DNA of 17,020 nucleotides from the NCBI GenBank assembly GCA_002404095.1, contig DHJA01000005.1, positions 1 to 17,020 on the forward strand, given 5' to 3'. Shown one piece after another: positions 7,554 to 14,413 of this stretch. The DNA comes from Planctomycetaceae bacterium UBA4732. GTDB lineage: Bacteria > Planctomycetota > Planctomycetia > Gemmatales > Gemmataceae. The stretch's first letter is position 1, and each line of letters starts with the position of its first letter. The position numbers and the translations under genes are program-made. Below the pieces are notes generated by a model, which did no database searches, was not told the origin of the DNA, and was given only the letters and a program-made list of their open reading frames with translations.

Positions 7554-7919
7554 ATGAACCAACACGACGAATACACGGCTGGCCGCATGAGCGAGACGCT
7601 ACACCTGGACGGATTGGAGTTCGCCCTGAGCCGCAGCCGTAGGCGGCGCACGGTCGGGATCACTGTCGAGCGGGACGGCGACCTGAGGGTGACCGCCTCC
7701 GAGGATGCGCCGCTCGCCCAAGTGGAGTCCGTGGCGCGCGGGAAATTGTTTTGGGTGTTCGCCAAGCTCGCCGAGAAGGCGCTGCTATTCCAGCCGCCCC
7801 CTGCCAAGGAGTACGTCTCCGGGAAGGGCTTTCACTATCTGGGCCGCAGCGAACGGAGGAAGCTGACGCTTGGCAAGGAGGAGGCGTTCGTCAAGGGCCG
7901 TTTGGAGCGCCTGTCCCAG
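7554..7919 (+). pseudogene. YgjP-like M48-type metallopeptidase, N-terminal fragment
   Basis: The first ~105 residues match the start of YgjP/DUF45 proteins: SETLHLDGLEFALSRS, then RRTVGITVERDGDLRV, KLFWVFAKL and YVSGKGFHYLGRS. The zinc-binding HExxH half is missing; the frame stays open to 8315 but from about 7920 it runs antisense to the coupling-protein pseudogene and has no family character. In many bacteria ygjP follows a type I restriction operon, which agrees with the hsdS remnant upstream. The true start could be 7554 or the ATG at 7587; the second matches the family start MSETLHLDG better. Confidence 0.65.
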
Positions 7920-8023
7920 GAGACCTTGCTTACCAAATCGGGCGACTACTCTTCCAGCACGACGGCCGCGCGGACCTTTCGGTCGCTGACCTTCCCCGTT
8001 TTCTCTTCGGAGCCGGTCTGTCC

Positions 8024-8571
8024 CAAGCCGCCGGGCGGTTTCGAGGTTGCGTTCCTCCTTCGGCAACGACGACGCGACATACGCAATGACAGCGGCTTGC
8101 AACGACGAGCCTTGCCGGTCCCAGAACGGCTCCTTGGAGAATCCGTAGCCGTCCGAGAGGCAGGAGGCGAGCATCTGGGCGTCGGTCTCCAGGTCGGCAT
8201 TGTCGAGGGTGAAGATGTCGAGGGGGTTCAGCGTATCGGTTTTCGGGCCGACCAGTCCGCACGGATCGAGGCAGAAAACGCTTTGGCCCATCTCGCGCCG
8301 GCCGGCGGGCGGTGACGCGCGTTAGCTCACCCTTGGGATCGAAAACAATCGCCTGGCCAGGGTAGAGCAGCAGGTTGGGCGCCAACACGCCCCGGGTTTT
8401 GCCGGAGCGAGTGGGGGCCAGGGTGATCAAGTGGCTGTCCCCTTGATACCAAAGGGGTTCTTCGAGCGGCTTGGGGCGGCCGACCGACGTGGCGAAGCCG
8501 AACGAAGCGGGGGTTGGCGAGGTCCAGCCCAGCAGCAGGCCGGGGACTTGCAACGGAGGGTTGCGCTTCAT
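8024..8571 (-). pseudogene. VirD4/TraG-type coupling protein, frameshifted and truncated
   Basis: A type IV secretion coupling ATPase fragment. The first frame starts at ATG 8571 (GGAG 7 nt upstream) and carries Walker A APTRSGKT at residues 52-59 and the strand AIVFDPKGEL typical of VirD4/TraG. Near 8302 (a GCCGGCCGGCGGGCGG stretch) the coding character moves to another frame, continuing MGQSVFCLDP, DTLNPLDIF and FWDRQGSSLQAAVIAYVASS, again family-like, to about 8024. A one-base indel explains this. Walker B and the rest of the protein are lost where it meets the ygjP fragment tail to tail. An intact version would link a relaxosome to a conjugation channel, so the island was probably once mobilisable. 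Confidence 0.8.
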
Positions 8572-8675
8572 GAGGAGTCTCCGTGGGACGAGGCCAAGCA
8601 ATCCGCCCCGGTCGCGGAGGACCGGGGCGGCCGGGGGGGACGAAGGCTGGCGGACGGTGCAGCCCACCCGGTAGG

Positions 8676-8819
8676 TCAAGGGATGCGGACCTGGCTCGTC
8701 GGCCGAGTGGGCGGCGCCGCGAGTTCGTCGGCCAACACGGCGATTAGGGTTTCGTCGAGCTTGTTGAAGGCGTGGATCCCGTTGTCACGGACTCGCCGCT
8801 CCGTTAAAGAGGGTTGCAC
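8676..8819 (-). CDS. Short hypothetical ORF before the coupling protein
   Basis: A possible 47-aa protein starting at GTG 8819 (RRVRDNGIHAFNKLDETL is its most protein-like part) and ending 104 nt before the coupling-protein start. It has no ribosome site at normal spacing. A better-placed ATG with GGGGG upstream lies 10 nt earlier in a different frame, so this may be a short gene with a one-base frameshift just after its start. A further protein-like end, DGELKGKDLSFKGE plus stop, occurs in another frame at about 8829-8875. No family recognised. Confidence 0.25.
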   Translation of the reverse strand: MQPSLTERRVRDNGIHAFNKLDETLIAVLADELAAPPTRPTSQVRIP

Positions 8820-8888
8820 TGGATGACATTTATTCCCCCTTGAAAGATAGATCCTTGCCTTTCAGTTCGCCGTCCGGGTCGTGGATCG

Positions 8889-9254
8889 TTACTGGCCCTG
8901 GACCAGGAACAGGATGTGGCGAGCAAGTCCCAACCTGCCCTGCCGGCACGCCTCCCGCGCTTCTAGCAGCGAGGTTCGCAGGACGCCGACGTAGCTGGAA
9001 TCTTCACGGCCGGCGCCGACAGCGCCGAGGAGGACGGCGATCCGGGAGCGGAGGTCGTCGCCGTCCCCGTCCACGCCGGCGGCCGCGGCGTTGGTCCCGC
9101 CGAAGGGTCCGCGCGGCGGCTGGGATCGGTCCCCCATCGCGGATCGCGTCGCGGGGCGGGCGTGAGTTGGCTCGGCCGAAGGCGGGTGGTCGCGCTTCGG
9201 CCATGCCGGGGTTTTTCGTTCGTAGCGTTGTTGCTGCATGATGGTCTGGCTCAT
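8889..9254 (-). CDS. Hypothetical protein with disordered N-terminus
   Basis: A 121-aa protein of unknown function. Its start is well supported: AAGGAGGT lies 4-5 nt before the ATG, one of the strongest ribosome sites in the window. Residues 1-65 are rich in Pro, Arg, Gly and Ala and look disordered. Residues 68-121 (DLRSRIAVLLGAVGAGRED, then LEAREACRQGRLGLARHILFLV) form probable amphipathic helices. There is no signal peptide or membrane segment. It lies between the coupling-protein remnant and the 113-aa gene on the same strand, so it may be cargo of the mobile element. Confidence 0.6.
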   Translation of the reverse strand: MSQTIMQQQRYERKTPAWPKRDHPPSAEPTHARPATRSAMGDRSQPPRGPFGGTNAAAAGVDGDGDDLRSRIAVLLGAVGAGREDSSYVGVLRTSLLEAREACRQGRLGLARHILFLVQGQ

Positions 9255-9311
9255 GGCGACCTCCTTACACGCGGGTGGTCAAGTCGTCGGGTTGGCGGCG
9301 AAGACGGCGGA

Positions 9312-9653
9312 TTAAGCGGTCAGTGGGAACGGCGTCGTCGCCGCAAACAGCCGGGGCAGGGCGCGGCCGGTGAGGCGGCGGCGGTGCAGGCGGACGCCGT
9401 GGCGGCGGCACCAGCGGACCAGGCGCGGCGGGATGTTGTAACCGTGGAGGCAGCGCGGGCGGCCCGTGAAGGTCATCAGCAGCGGTACGACCTCCTCCGG
9501 CGACATGCCGAAGGGCAGATGGTTGTGGTCGATCAGGCAGGCGTCGACGGGCCGCTCGTCGGCCAGAGTCAGGCCGCGGCGGTCGAGCCGGCGGCGGACG
9601 AGGTCGCGGTTCACGTCGTCACCGCACACATACAGGAGGGAAAAAGGTGGCAT
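9312..9653 (-). CDS. Hypothetical protein, possibly receiver-like fold
   Basis: A 113-aa protein with GGAG 7 nt before its ATG. The alternation of strands and helices (FSLLYVCGDD, helix RDLVRRRLDRRG, strand DACLIDHNHL, then VPLLMTF and a Arg/His-rich C-terminal half) is reminiscent of a receiver-like or small Rossmann-type fold, with acidic residues D12-D13 and D43 at the ends of strands. This is a fold guess only. The C-terminal half is strongly basic, so nucleic-acid binding is possible. It starts 145 nt after the NACHT gene stop and ends 57 nt before the 121-aa gene, all on the minus strand. Confidence 0.55.
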   Translation of the reverse strand: MPPFSLLYVCGDDVNRDLVRRRLDRRGLTLADERPVDACLIDHNHLPFGMSPEEVVPLLMTFTGRPRCLHGYNIPPRLVRWCRRHGVRLHRRRLTGRALPRLFAATTPFPLTA

Positions 9654-9764
9654 TGGCAGGCTCCGGTAAGGACAAGGGATAGTCTCGTCGCCTGCTTATG
9701 CCCCGCAGAGGGGCGGTTCCTTCGGAGGAAAAGCGAGATTTGCCTACGGTGGAAGGAGGGGATG

Positions 9765-9788
9765 GCCGCGCCGCCCATTCGGCGCGGC
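9765..9788. repeat. GC-rich hairpin after the NACHT gene
   Basis: GCCGCGCCG at 9765-9773 pairs perfectly with CGGCGCGGC at 9780-9788 around a CCCATT loop. It lies 11 nt past the NACHT stop in the direction of transcription. With no T-tract, it may stabilise the mRNA end or act as a weak terminator. Confidence 0.45.
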
Positions 9789-9798
9789 GCGGCAATTC

Positions 9799-11988
9799 TC
9801 AAGCGGGAGGCCATGGTATCCGGAGGGGTGCGTCGAGGAAGTGCGTCAGCGCCTTCGCCGCATTCCGCCGGACGAAAGCATCGTCGTCGCGCAGGGCGTC
9901 GGCCAGCGGCCGCACCGCCGAGGTATTCCCCAACGCCCCCAGCGCTTCCGCCGCACTCTCGCGGATGGCCGGTGTCTCTCCGGCGGTCAGTTGCCCGATC
10001 AAGCGGTTGACTCCCTGGCGCGACCCCAGGGACCGGGCCGCCCCCACGGTGCGCCCCCGTTCTTCCCAAACGCGCAAACAGCCGTCCTCGACCCGCGTTT
10101 GCAGGTCCTCGGGGACCGCCTTTTCGTCCGCTTCCGCCAGGCACTTCCCCGCCAGCCGCAGCATCACGCCAAGCAGGTCGGGCAGAGCGTCGTTCTCCCG
10201 CAGCAGTCGTTCCAGTAACTTCGCCGGCTGCGCCATGCCGCCAGCGACGAATGCGACGAACTCCTGCGCAGGCGGCGTCCACAATTCGCCCCCCTTGCCG
10301 TCCGGTTGCCACAGGTAGCGCTCGCCCTCGGCGACCGGGTCGGGCAGGTGGGCGACATAGTCCGCCGCCAGGAATTCCAGGAACGTCCGGTGCAGGAAGA
10401 ACGTGCCGGCTCGCTTCGTGTCCGTGGCGATTCCGGGTAGAAGCAGCCCGCAATTGCCCCATTTCCTCAGCTGTTCTTCCGCCCGAAGGTCGTCATATCC
10501 CAGCCCATTAAGAACGTCGAAGAGCTGGTCGTTGTCGAAGATGATGCGGGCGGGTTCCGGCCGGAACAGCCCCCAGGCGAACCGGCGCAAGGTGCGCAGC
10601 TCTCGATCCGCGGCGGGATCGCTGTCGTCTTGCGGCTTGTCTTTCCAGGCTCCGCGCATCAAGTCGCGCACCACCCAGTAGTACAGGTGAACGCGCCGCG
10701 TCGTCTCCGGCTCCATGCGTCGCAGTTCGCTCTCGGCGCAGGCCAGCGTTAGCAGTAGGGCGTTTCGTCCCACCTCGCGCAGCGAAGCATGGCCATCAAT
10801 CAACCCCCGCACCCGATCACGCCGGCCGTCGTCTTGGCCGTCCTTGAACCACCCCTTGAGAAAGTCCTGCCGCTGCCGTGGGCTGAGCGGAGCCAATTCG
10901 TACTCGGATACAAAAGCGAACGGCAGTTCGCCGCGCCGATAACCGTAGGGTCGGCTCGTCACCACCACGCGGCATTCGGCGTCCCTAAGCGTTTCGAGGA
11001 TCGCCTTCACGTCCGGCCGCTTGGCTTCCGGGATTTCGTCCAGCCCGTCCAGGATCAGCCAGGTCGATGCGGCCCGCAGGCTGTCGCGCAGGTGCTTGAC
11101 GAAGCTCGGCGGCAAGTCCACCGCGTTCGGCGGCGGCAGGCTCCCCTCGACCGCGGCCTCCAGCGAGCCGCGCTCCGCCAGCTCGGCTAGGCGCACGAAA
11201 ACCGGCAGCGTCACAGCGGTCGCCGCCTTTTCCTGCTCAGTCAGCTCGCGTTTCCCCTTCTCCGCCAGCGCCTTCGCCGTCATCTTGGCGAGGATCGTCT
11301 TGCCCTCGCCGGGGAAGCCGACGATCACCGACCGCCGCGCATTCGGCCATTCACGCGCCCAGCGGACGCGGTCGCGTTGCCGGCCGAACTGTGCGTAGCG
11401 GCGCAGCAATTCCGCCGCATCGCTGTCCGCGCTCAACACTTCCCGCCCCTTAGGAGCGCCACCTTTTTCCTCGTCGTCCAGCCGCACGCGGTTGCTGTGG
11501 ACCTCCGGCTCAATGTAGAGGTCGCTCAACTTGCGGCCGCCGAGGTAACGCGGCAATTCGCGGTCGGGCAGCCCCGCGACTTCGGGCGTTCCCGCGACCC
11601 AGTCCAGGAAGAGACGCAGGCCCGACGCCAAGCCGGTGGCTTCGTGGACGGCGTCGGCCAGCGTCAAACATTCCACGACCAGATCGGGATCGCGGTCGAG
11701 GAGATCCTGGATCTTCGTCTTATCGAGGGTGGAATTCGGCACGACGACCACGCGGCGGATTCCGACCTGCACGGCCGCGCGGATCTTCGCATCCAGGCCA
11801 TACACCTCTGGGTCTAGGGCGCCGTCCTTCACCACGGCCAGCAGGCAGCCGGCGTCGTAGTCGCCGCCCTCGTGCAGCACCTGGAAACCGGCGCGGGCCG
11901 CCGCCGTGTGCGATGGGCCGCCGAGGGTGAAGCTCGTCTGGGCGGCCGATCTTCCAAGGGGTACTCGCGGCGTGACCGACCAGACCAC
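9799..11988 (-). CDS. Lon-like domain - NACHT ATPase - HEAT repeat protein (main frame)
   Basis: The longest intact frame (729 aa from GTG 11988) of a larger STAND-type protein. Residues 20-120 resemble a Lon (S16) proteolytic domain: LGGPSHTAA holds a serine (S26) where Lon has GPSAG, and YGLDAKIRAAVQVGIRRVVVVP parallels Lon's GLKEKLLAAHRAGIKTVILP, but the first lysine, the Lon catalytic position, is Asp (K68 remains two residues later). The NACHT domain has Walker A GFPGEGKT (224-231), Walker B LILDGLDE (311-318), TSRP (344-347) and the winged-helix marker FLHRTFLEFLAADY (531-544). HEAT-like repeats close the protein (about 660-715, VRPLADALRDDDAFVRRNAAKAL). STAND ATPases oligomerise on ligand binding to switch on an effector. 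The first part of the protein is encoded upstream in two other frames, so this start may be artificial. It lies in an operon with an ECF sigma factor. Confidence 0.85.
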   Translation of the reverse strand: MVWSVTPRVPLGRSAAQTSFTLGGPSHTAAARAGFQVLHEGGDYDAGCLLAVVKDGALDPEVYGLDAKIRAAVQVGIRRVVVVPNSTLDKTKIQDLLDRDPDLVVECLTLADAVHEATGLASGLRLFLDWVAGTPEVAGLPDRELPRYLGGRKLSDLYIEPEVHSNRVRLDDEEKGGAPKGREVLSADSDAAELLRRYAQFGRQRDRVRWAREWPNARRSVIVGFPGEGKTILAKMTAKALAEKGKRELTEQEKAATAVTLPVFVRLAELAERGSLEAAVEGSLPPPNAVDLPPSFVKHLRDSLRAASTWLILDGLDEIPEAKRPDVKAILETLRDAECRVVVTSRPYGYRRGELPFAFVSEYELAPLSPRQRQDFLKGWFKDGQDDGRRDRVRGLIDGHASLREVGRNALLLTLACAESELRRMEPETTRRVHLYYWVVRDLMRGAWKDKPQDDSDPAADRELRTLRRFAWGLFRPEPARIIFDNDQLFDVLNGLGYDDLRAEEQLRKWGNCGLLLPGIATDTKRAGTFFLHRTFLEFLAADYVAHLPDPVAEGERYLWQPDGKGGELWTPPAQEFVAFVAGGMAQPAKLLERLLRENDALPDLLGVMLRLAGKCLAEADEKAVPEDLQTRVEDGCLRVWEERGRTVGAARSLGSRQGVNRLIGQLTAGETPAIRESAAEALGALGNTSAVRPLADALRDDDAFVRRNAAKALTHFLDAPLRIPWPPA

Positions 11989-12711
11989 GGGCCCGGTGAA
12001 CGGGTGCGCTTTGAAGGCCGCGTCGAGAACGTCGAGCCAGTCGCGCGCTCAGCCACCGCAGACGCAGGTCGAACACGTGGCCGACTTCCGGGGGGCCTTC
12101 ACGGTAGGTGCCGAAGGGGACGCGCAGCGACCGGCCGGCGGCCGGCTGGGGCAGGCCGGCAGGGTTCCAGGCGCCCAGCCGCAGCCGCAGGCCGAGGCGC
12201 GAGAAGCCAGGGTCGACGGCCAGGGCACCGAGGGCGTCGAGGATGAGACTCAGCCGATCGCCAGGCTCGGGCGGCCAAGGCAACTCGTCCAAGGCGTCGG
12301 CAGGCAGGACGACGAGCCGGTTGGACGGCAGACCCGCGGCCCGCGACAGCCATTTCAGCAGTTCGCCCGCGGCGTCCAGGTCGGATCCGACCCGGCCGGC
12401 CCAATAGACCGACAATCCGGCGGCGAAATGAATCAGCGTGTTGCTCTGGAGCCGAGGCGCGTCGGCCCCAGGGTAAAGCTGGCTGCCGGAGGCGCACACG
12501 GAGGCCAGGCCGGCGCAGGAGGCGTCCGGCCGGTCGCCGCCGAGCAAGGCCCAGCCCTCCTCCGCCAGCCCTCCCCCTCGGCGTCTTCCCGGGCCTGGAT
12601 AAGGTCGCGGACAGCCTGATCGAGCAGGGTCTCGGGCCCGAGGATGCGCTCCCACGCCCTGGGGCGGCTCAGCGGGGTGCAATCCGTCAGGGCGTTGTGT
12701 AACGTCTTCAC
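11989..12711 (-). pseudogene. Frameshifted N-terminal part of the Lon-like/NACHT protein
   Basis: Protein-like sequence continues upstream of the main NACHT frame in two other frames. From GTG 12711 (GAGAGG about 5 nt upstream) it reads MKTLHNALTDC…LLDQAVRDLIQAREDAEG. Near 12575, in a GGGGGAGGG run, the frame moves to GLAEEGWALLGGDRPDASCA…FDLRLRWL. Near 12050, at a GCGCGCG stretch, it moves to the main frame via ARDWLDVLDAAFKAHPFTGP. Correcting two single bases gives one protein of about 970 aa. The start lies 26 nt after the stop of the 150-aa gene, as expected for an operon. Either the gene is decaying or these are sequence errors; they sit in short G or GC runs. The function of the first ~220 residues is not recognised. 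Confidence 0.7.
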
Positions 12712-12736
12712 GCCGGCCTCTCGCGCCGTAAACCGC

Positions 12737-13189
12737 TCATTCCCCTTCCAGCAGAAAAACGACCAGGTCCATCTCGCGCCCCAGGCCGGCGATCACCTCG
12801 CTCAGCGGGCCGAAGCTCGCCTGGCCGCTGCAGCCCCCTTCCGCAGGCGTGTCGAGCGGGATGGTAAGCCGCTTCAGCTCGTCCCCCTTGCCGACCAGGC
12901 CGACGGAGACGGCCGCCTTGTTCAGATGGTCCGGGTTGCGGCTGAACACGGCAGCCACCAACTCACCGGCGTGGTCGCCGGAACTGTAGGGTCTGACTCG
13001 GACGAACAGGCCCAGGTCGGGCAGGTCGCAGGTCTTCTCGATGCCGGGGTGGGGGGGCAAGTTCCCGGCGAGATAGGGGTCGCCGGGGAAGGCGAGCGGC
13101 GCGCCCACCTGGGCGGTGCTGAAGCGCGGCCGGCGGCGCGGCCGGCCCTCGGCGGCAGGCGACGACAGGTCGTGGGGGTTCTCGTTCAC
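12737..13189 (-). CDS. Small partner protein between the ECF sigma factor and NACHT gene
   Basis: A 150-aa protein without a recognised family. The N-terminal 35 residues are polar and Arg/Pro-rich. From about residue 58 it looks like a compact strand-rich domain (LGLFVRVRPYSS, ELVAAVFSRN, AAVSVGLVG, RLTIPLDT). It ends with CSGQASFGPLSEVIAGLGREMDLVVFLLE, where a C-S-G turn leads into a helix and final strand. The GTG start at 13189 has AAAGGAAA about 8 nt upstream. It is 82 nt after the sigma gene and 25 nt before the NACHT gene. Position suggests a sensor, adaptor or anti-sigma-like role for the unit; it lacks membrane segments and any visible zinc-binding anti-sigma motif, so the last is unlikely. 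Confidence 0.7.
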   Translation of the reverse strand: MNENPHDLSSPAAEGRPRRRPRFSTAQVGAPLAFPGDPYLAGNLPPHPGIEKTCDLPDLGLFVRVRPYSSGDHAGELVAAVFSRNPDHLNKAAVSVGLVGKGDELKRLTIPLDTPAEGGCSGQASFGPLSEVIAGLGREMDLVVFLLEGE

Positions 13190-13271
13190 GGCACGTTTCC
13201 TTTACTGGCAAAGTTAAATGGCGCTGGAGCCGCGGCGTCTTGGCGAGCCGCGCGTCCCCGGCCAGGAACGC

Positions 13272-13883
13272 TTAGAGATAGTTCGGGCCAAGCGGGTAGT
13301 GCAACTTCCCCAGAGCGACGTTCCGGCGTCTGTCATACGTCCCCCTGGGGATGTCGAGTTCGTACTGGACGTCCCGCGGGCTGAGGCTGTTATAGAGCAA
13401 TTCGACCACAACGCGGTAGACGTCCGGCAGTCGGGCGACCGCGTCCGCCACCGCCTGGTCCCACTCCTCGCTGATAAGGACCGCCCCCGCCGTATCCGTG
13501 TGGCAATGCCCGTTTCGTTCGGGGAAGGCGTCCTCAACGTCGTCCCCGTCGATCGGGAACTGGGAAAACCGCCCCCGGCGTTCCAGCCAACGCATGGAGT
13601 ACTTGAACACCCGGCGCCACAACCAGGTGGCGAAGGAAGGCCGATTGGCGGGCGGGAACATTTCTGGTTGGTACTTCCCAAGCCTGCCGGGCGCCAGCAG
13701 CCACGTAACGACTGTCTGGGCCACGTCCTCGGCGTCCGCTTCGTTACCGACCATGGGCAAGGCAACGCGGAATGAATAATCGCAGCAGGCTGCGGCCAGC
13801 TCCGCCAGGGCGCCGCGGTCGCCCGCCTGCGCCTTTCGGATCAGGTCCGGATTCTTCATGGGGTCGTGGTCCGCCGGATTCAT
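13272..13883 (-). CDS. ECF-type RNA polymerase sigma factor
   Basis: A 203-aa ECF sigma factor. Region 2 (about 18-100) contains the core-binding helix NEADAEDVAQTVVTWLL and the promoter-melting stretch up to TWLWRRVFKYSMRWLERR. Region 4 (about 146-195) contains ARLPDVYRVVVELLYNSLSPRDV, then the recognition helix IPRGTYDRRRNVALGKL. The linker, with an acidic PIDGDDVEDAFPE segment, is longer than usual. The ATG at 13883 is chosen because GGAGG lies about 9 nt upstream; the frame is open to 14003 but begins within a non-coding-looking stretch. It heads the operon with the 150-aa and NACHT genes, so it probably drives their expression or reports their state. ECF genes next to STAND or CHAT proteins are common in planctomycetes (general knowledge). 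Confidence 0.9.
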   Translation of the reverse strand: MNPADHDPMKNPDLIRKAQAGDRGALAELAAACCDYSFRVALPMVGNEADAEDVAQTVVTWLLAPGRLGKYQPEMFPPANRPSFATWLWRRVFKYSMRWLERRGRFSQFPIDGDDVEDAFPERNGHCHTDTAGAVLISEEWDQAVADAVARLPDVYRVVVELLYNSLSPRDVQYELDIPRGTYDRRRNVALGKLHYPLGPNYL

Positions 13884-14149
13884 GGCTGTCGCCCTCCGGG
13901 AAGAACGGTCTTTCATCCAACAGGTTATACCCGCCGGCGGCGCGCATCCTTCGCGCCGCCCGTGATTTTTCCCCACGCCTTTGGGAAACCGCTCAGGCGT
14001 CACCGCCTGAGCGCCTTTACGGGCCTGCGGGCCCCACTCTTCGCGCCTTGTCCTATCCGAGAAAAAAGCGCGAAGGCCGGGGCCGCTCGGAAGGTATCTC
14101 TTTAAGCGGGGATGCTCCCCGCACTCTACAAACCCAGGGGGCGCCTGTC
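13884..14149. promoter_or_regulatory. Divergent control region with two hairpins
   Basis: The 266 nt between the ECF sigma gene and the plus-strand 66-aa gene hold two perfect hairpins: 13990-13999 with 14004-14013 (CGCTCAGGCG, 10 bp, loop TCAC), and 14106-14112 with 14116-14122 (GCGGGGA, 7 bp, loop TGC) just before the plus-strand gene. A minus-strand TATAAC lies at 13924-13929 without a matching -35. Either hairpin might be an operator or a leader structure; no consensus is recognised. Confidence 0.4.
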
Positions 14150-14350
14150 ATGTTGTCCGCCGTTTTGCTCCGCCGTTCGCAACGATTCGCCCTCAAGCCG
14201 GCCGCAAGGGCCGCCGTCGCCGACGATCCTGGCGAGGGCTTCGACGCCCTGCTCGCCGAGCGCGTCCACGAGGCCGCCCGGCCCCGGCCCCCCGAGACCG
14301 CCCCGACCGCAAGCCCGGCCCCGCGCCGGGCCGCTTACCACCTCGATTGA
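14150..14350 (+). CDS. Small hypothetical protein upstream of the E1-like gene
   Basis: A 66-aa protein starting at ATG 14150 with AGGGGG about 8 nt upstream. The first half is basic and alanine-rich (LLRRSQRFALKPAARAAV); the middle, DDPGEGFDALLAERVHEAA, is probably helical; the end is Pro/Ala-rich and finishes AAYHLD. It does not resemble a ubiquitin-like protein: no beta-grasp pattern and no Gly-Gly end. It lies 63 nt before the E1-like gene on the same strand, so co-transcription is likely. Function unknown. Confidence 0.5.
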   Translation: MLSAVLLRRSQRFALKPAARAAVADDPGEGFDALLAERVHEAARPRPPETAPTASPAPRRAAYHLD

Positions 14351-14413
14351 CCGCCCCGCCCTCCCGCGCCGGGGGTCTTCGCTCGGCCCCCGGCGTCTCT
14401 CCCCGAGACGCCC

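Noticed and set aside
7920..8315. Extension of the ygjP frame
   Set aside because: It runs antisense to the VirD4/TraG pseudogene, whose motifs are clear on the other strand.
14150..14350. 66-aa protein as a ubiquitin-like modifier for the E1
   Set aside because: It has no beta-grasp pattern and no Gly-Gly end, so the pairing is not supported by sequence.
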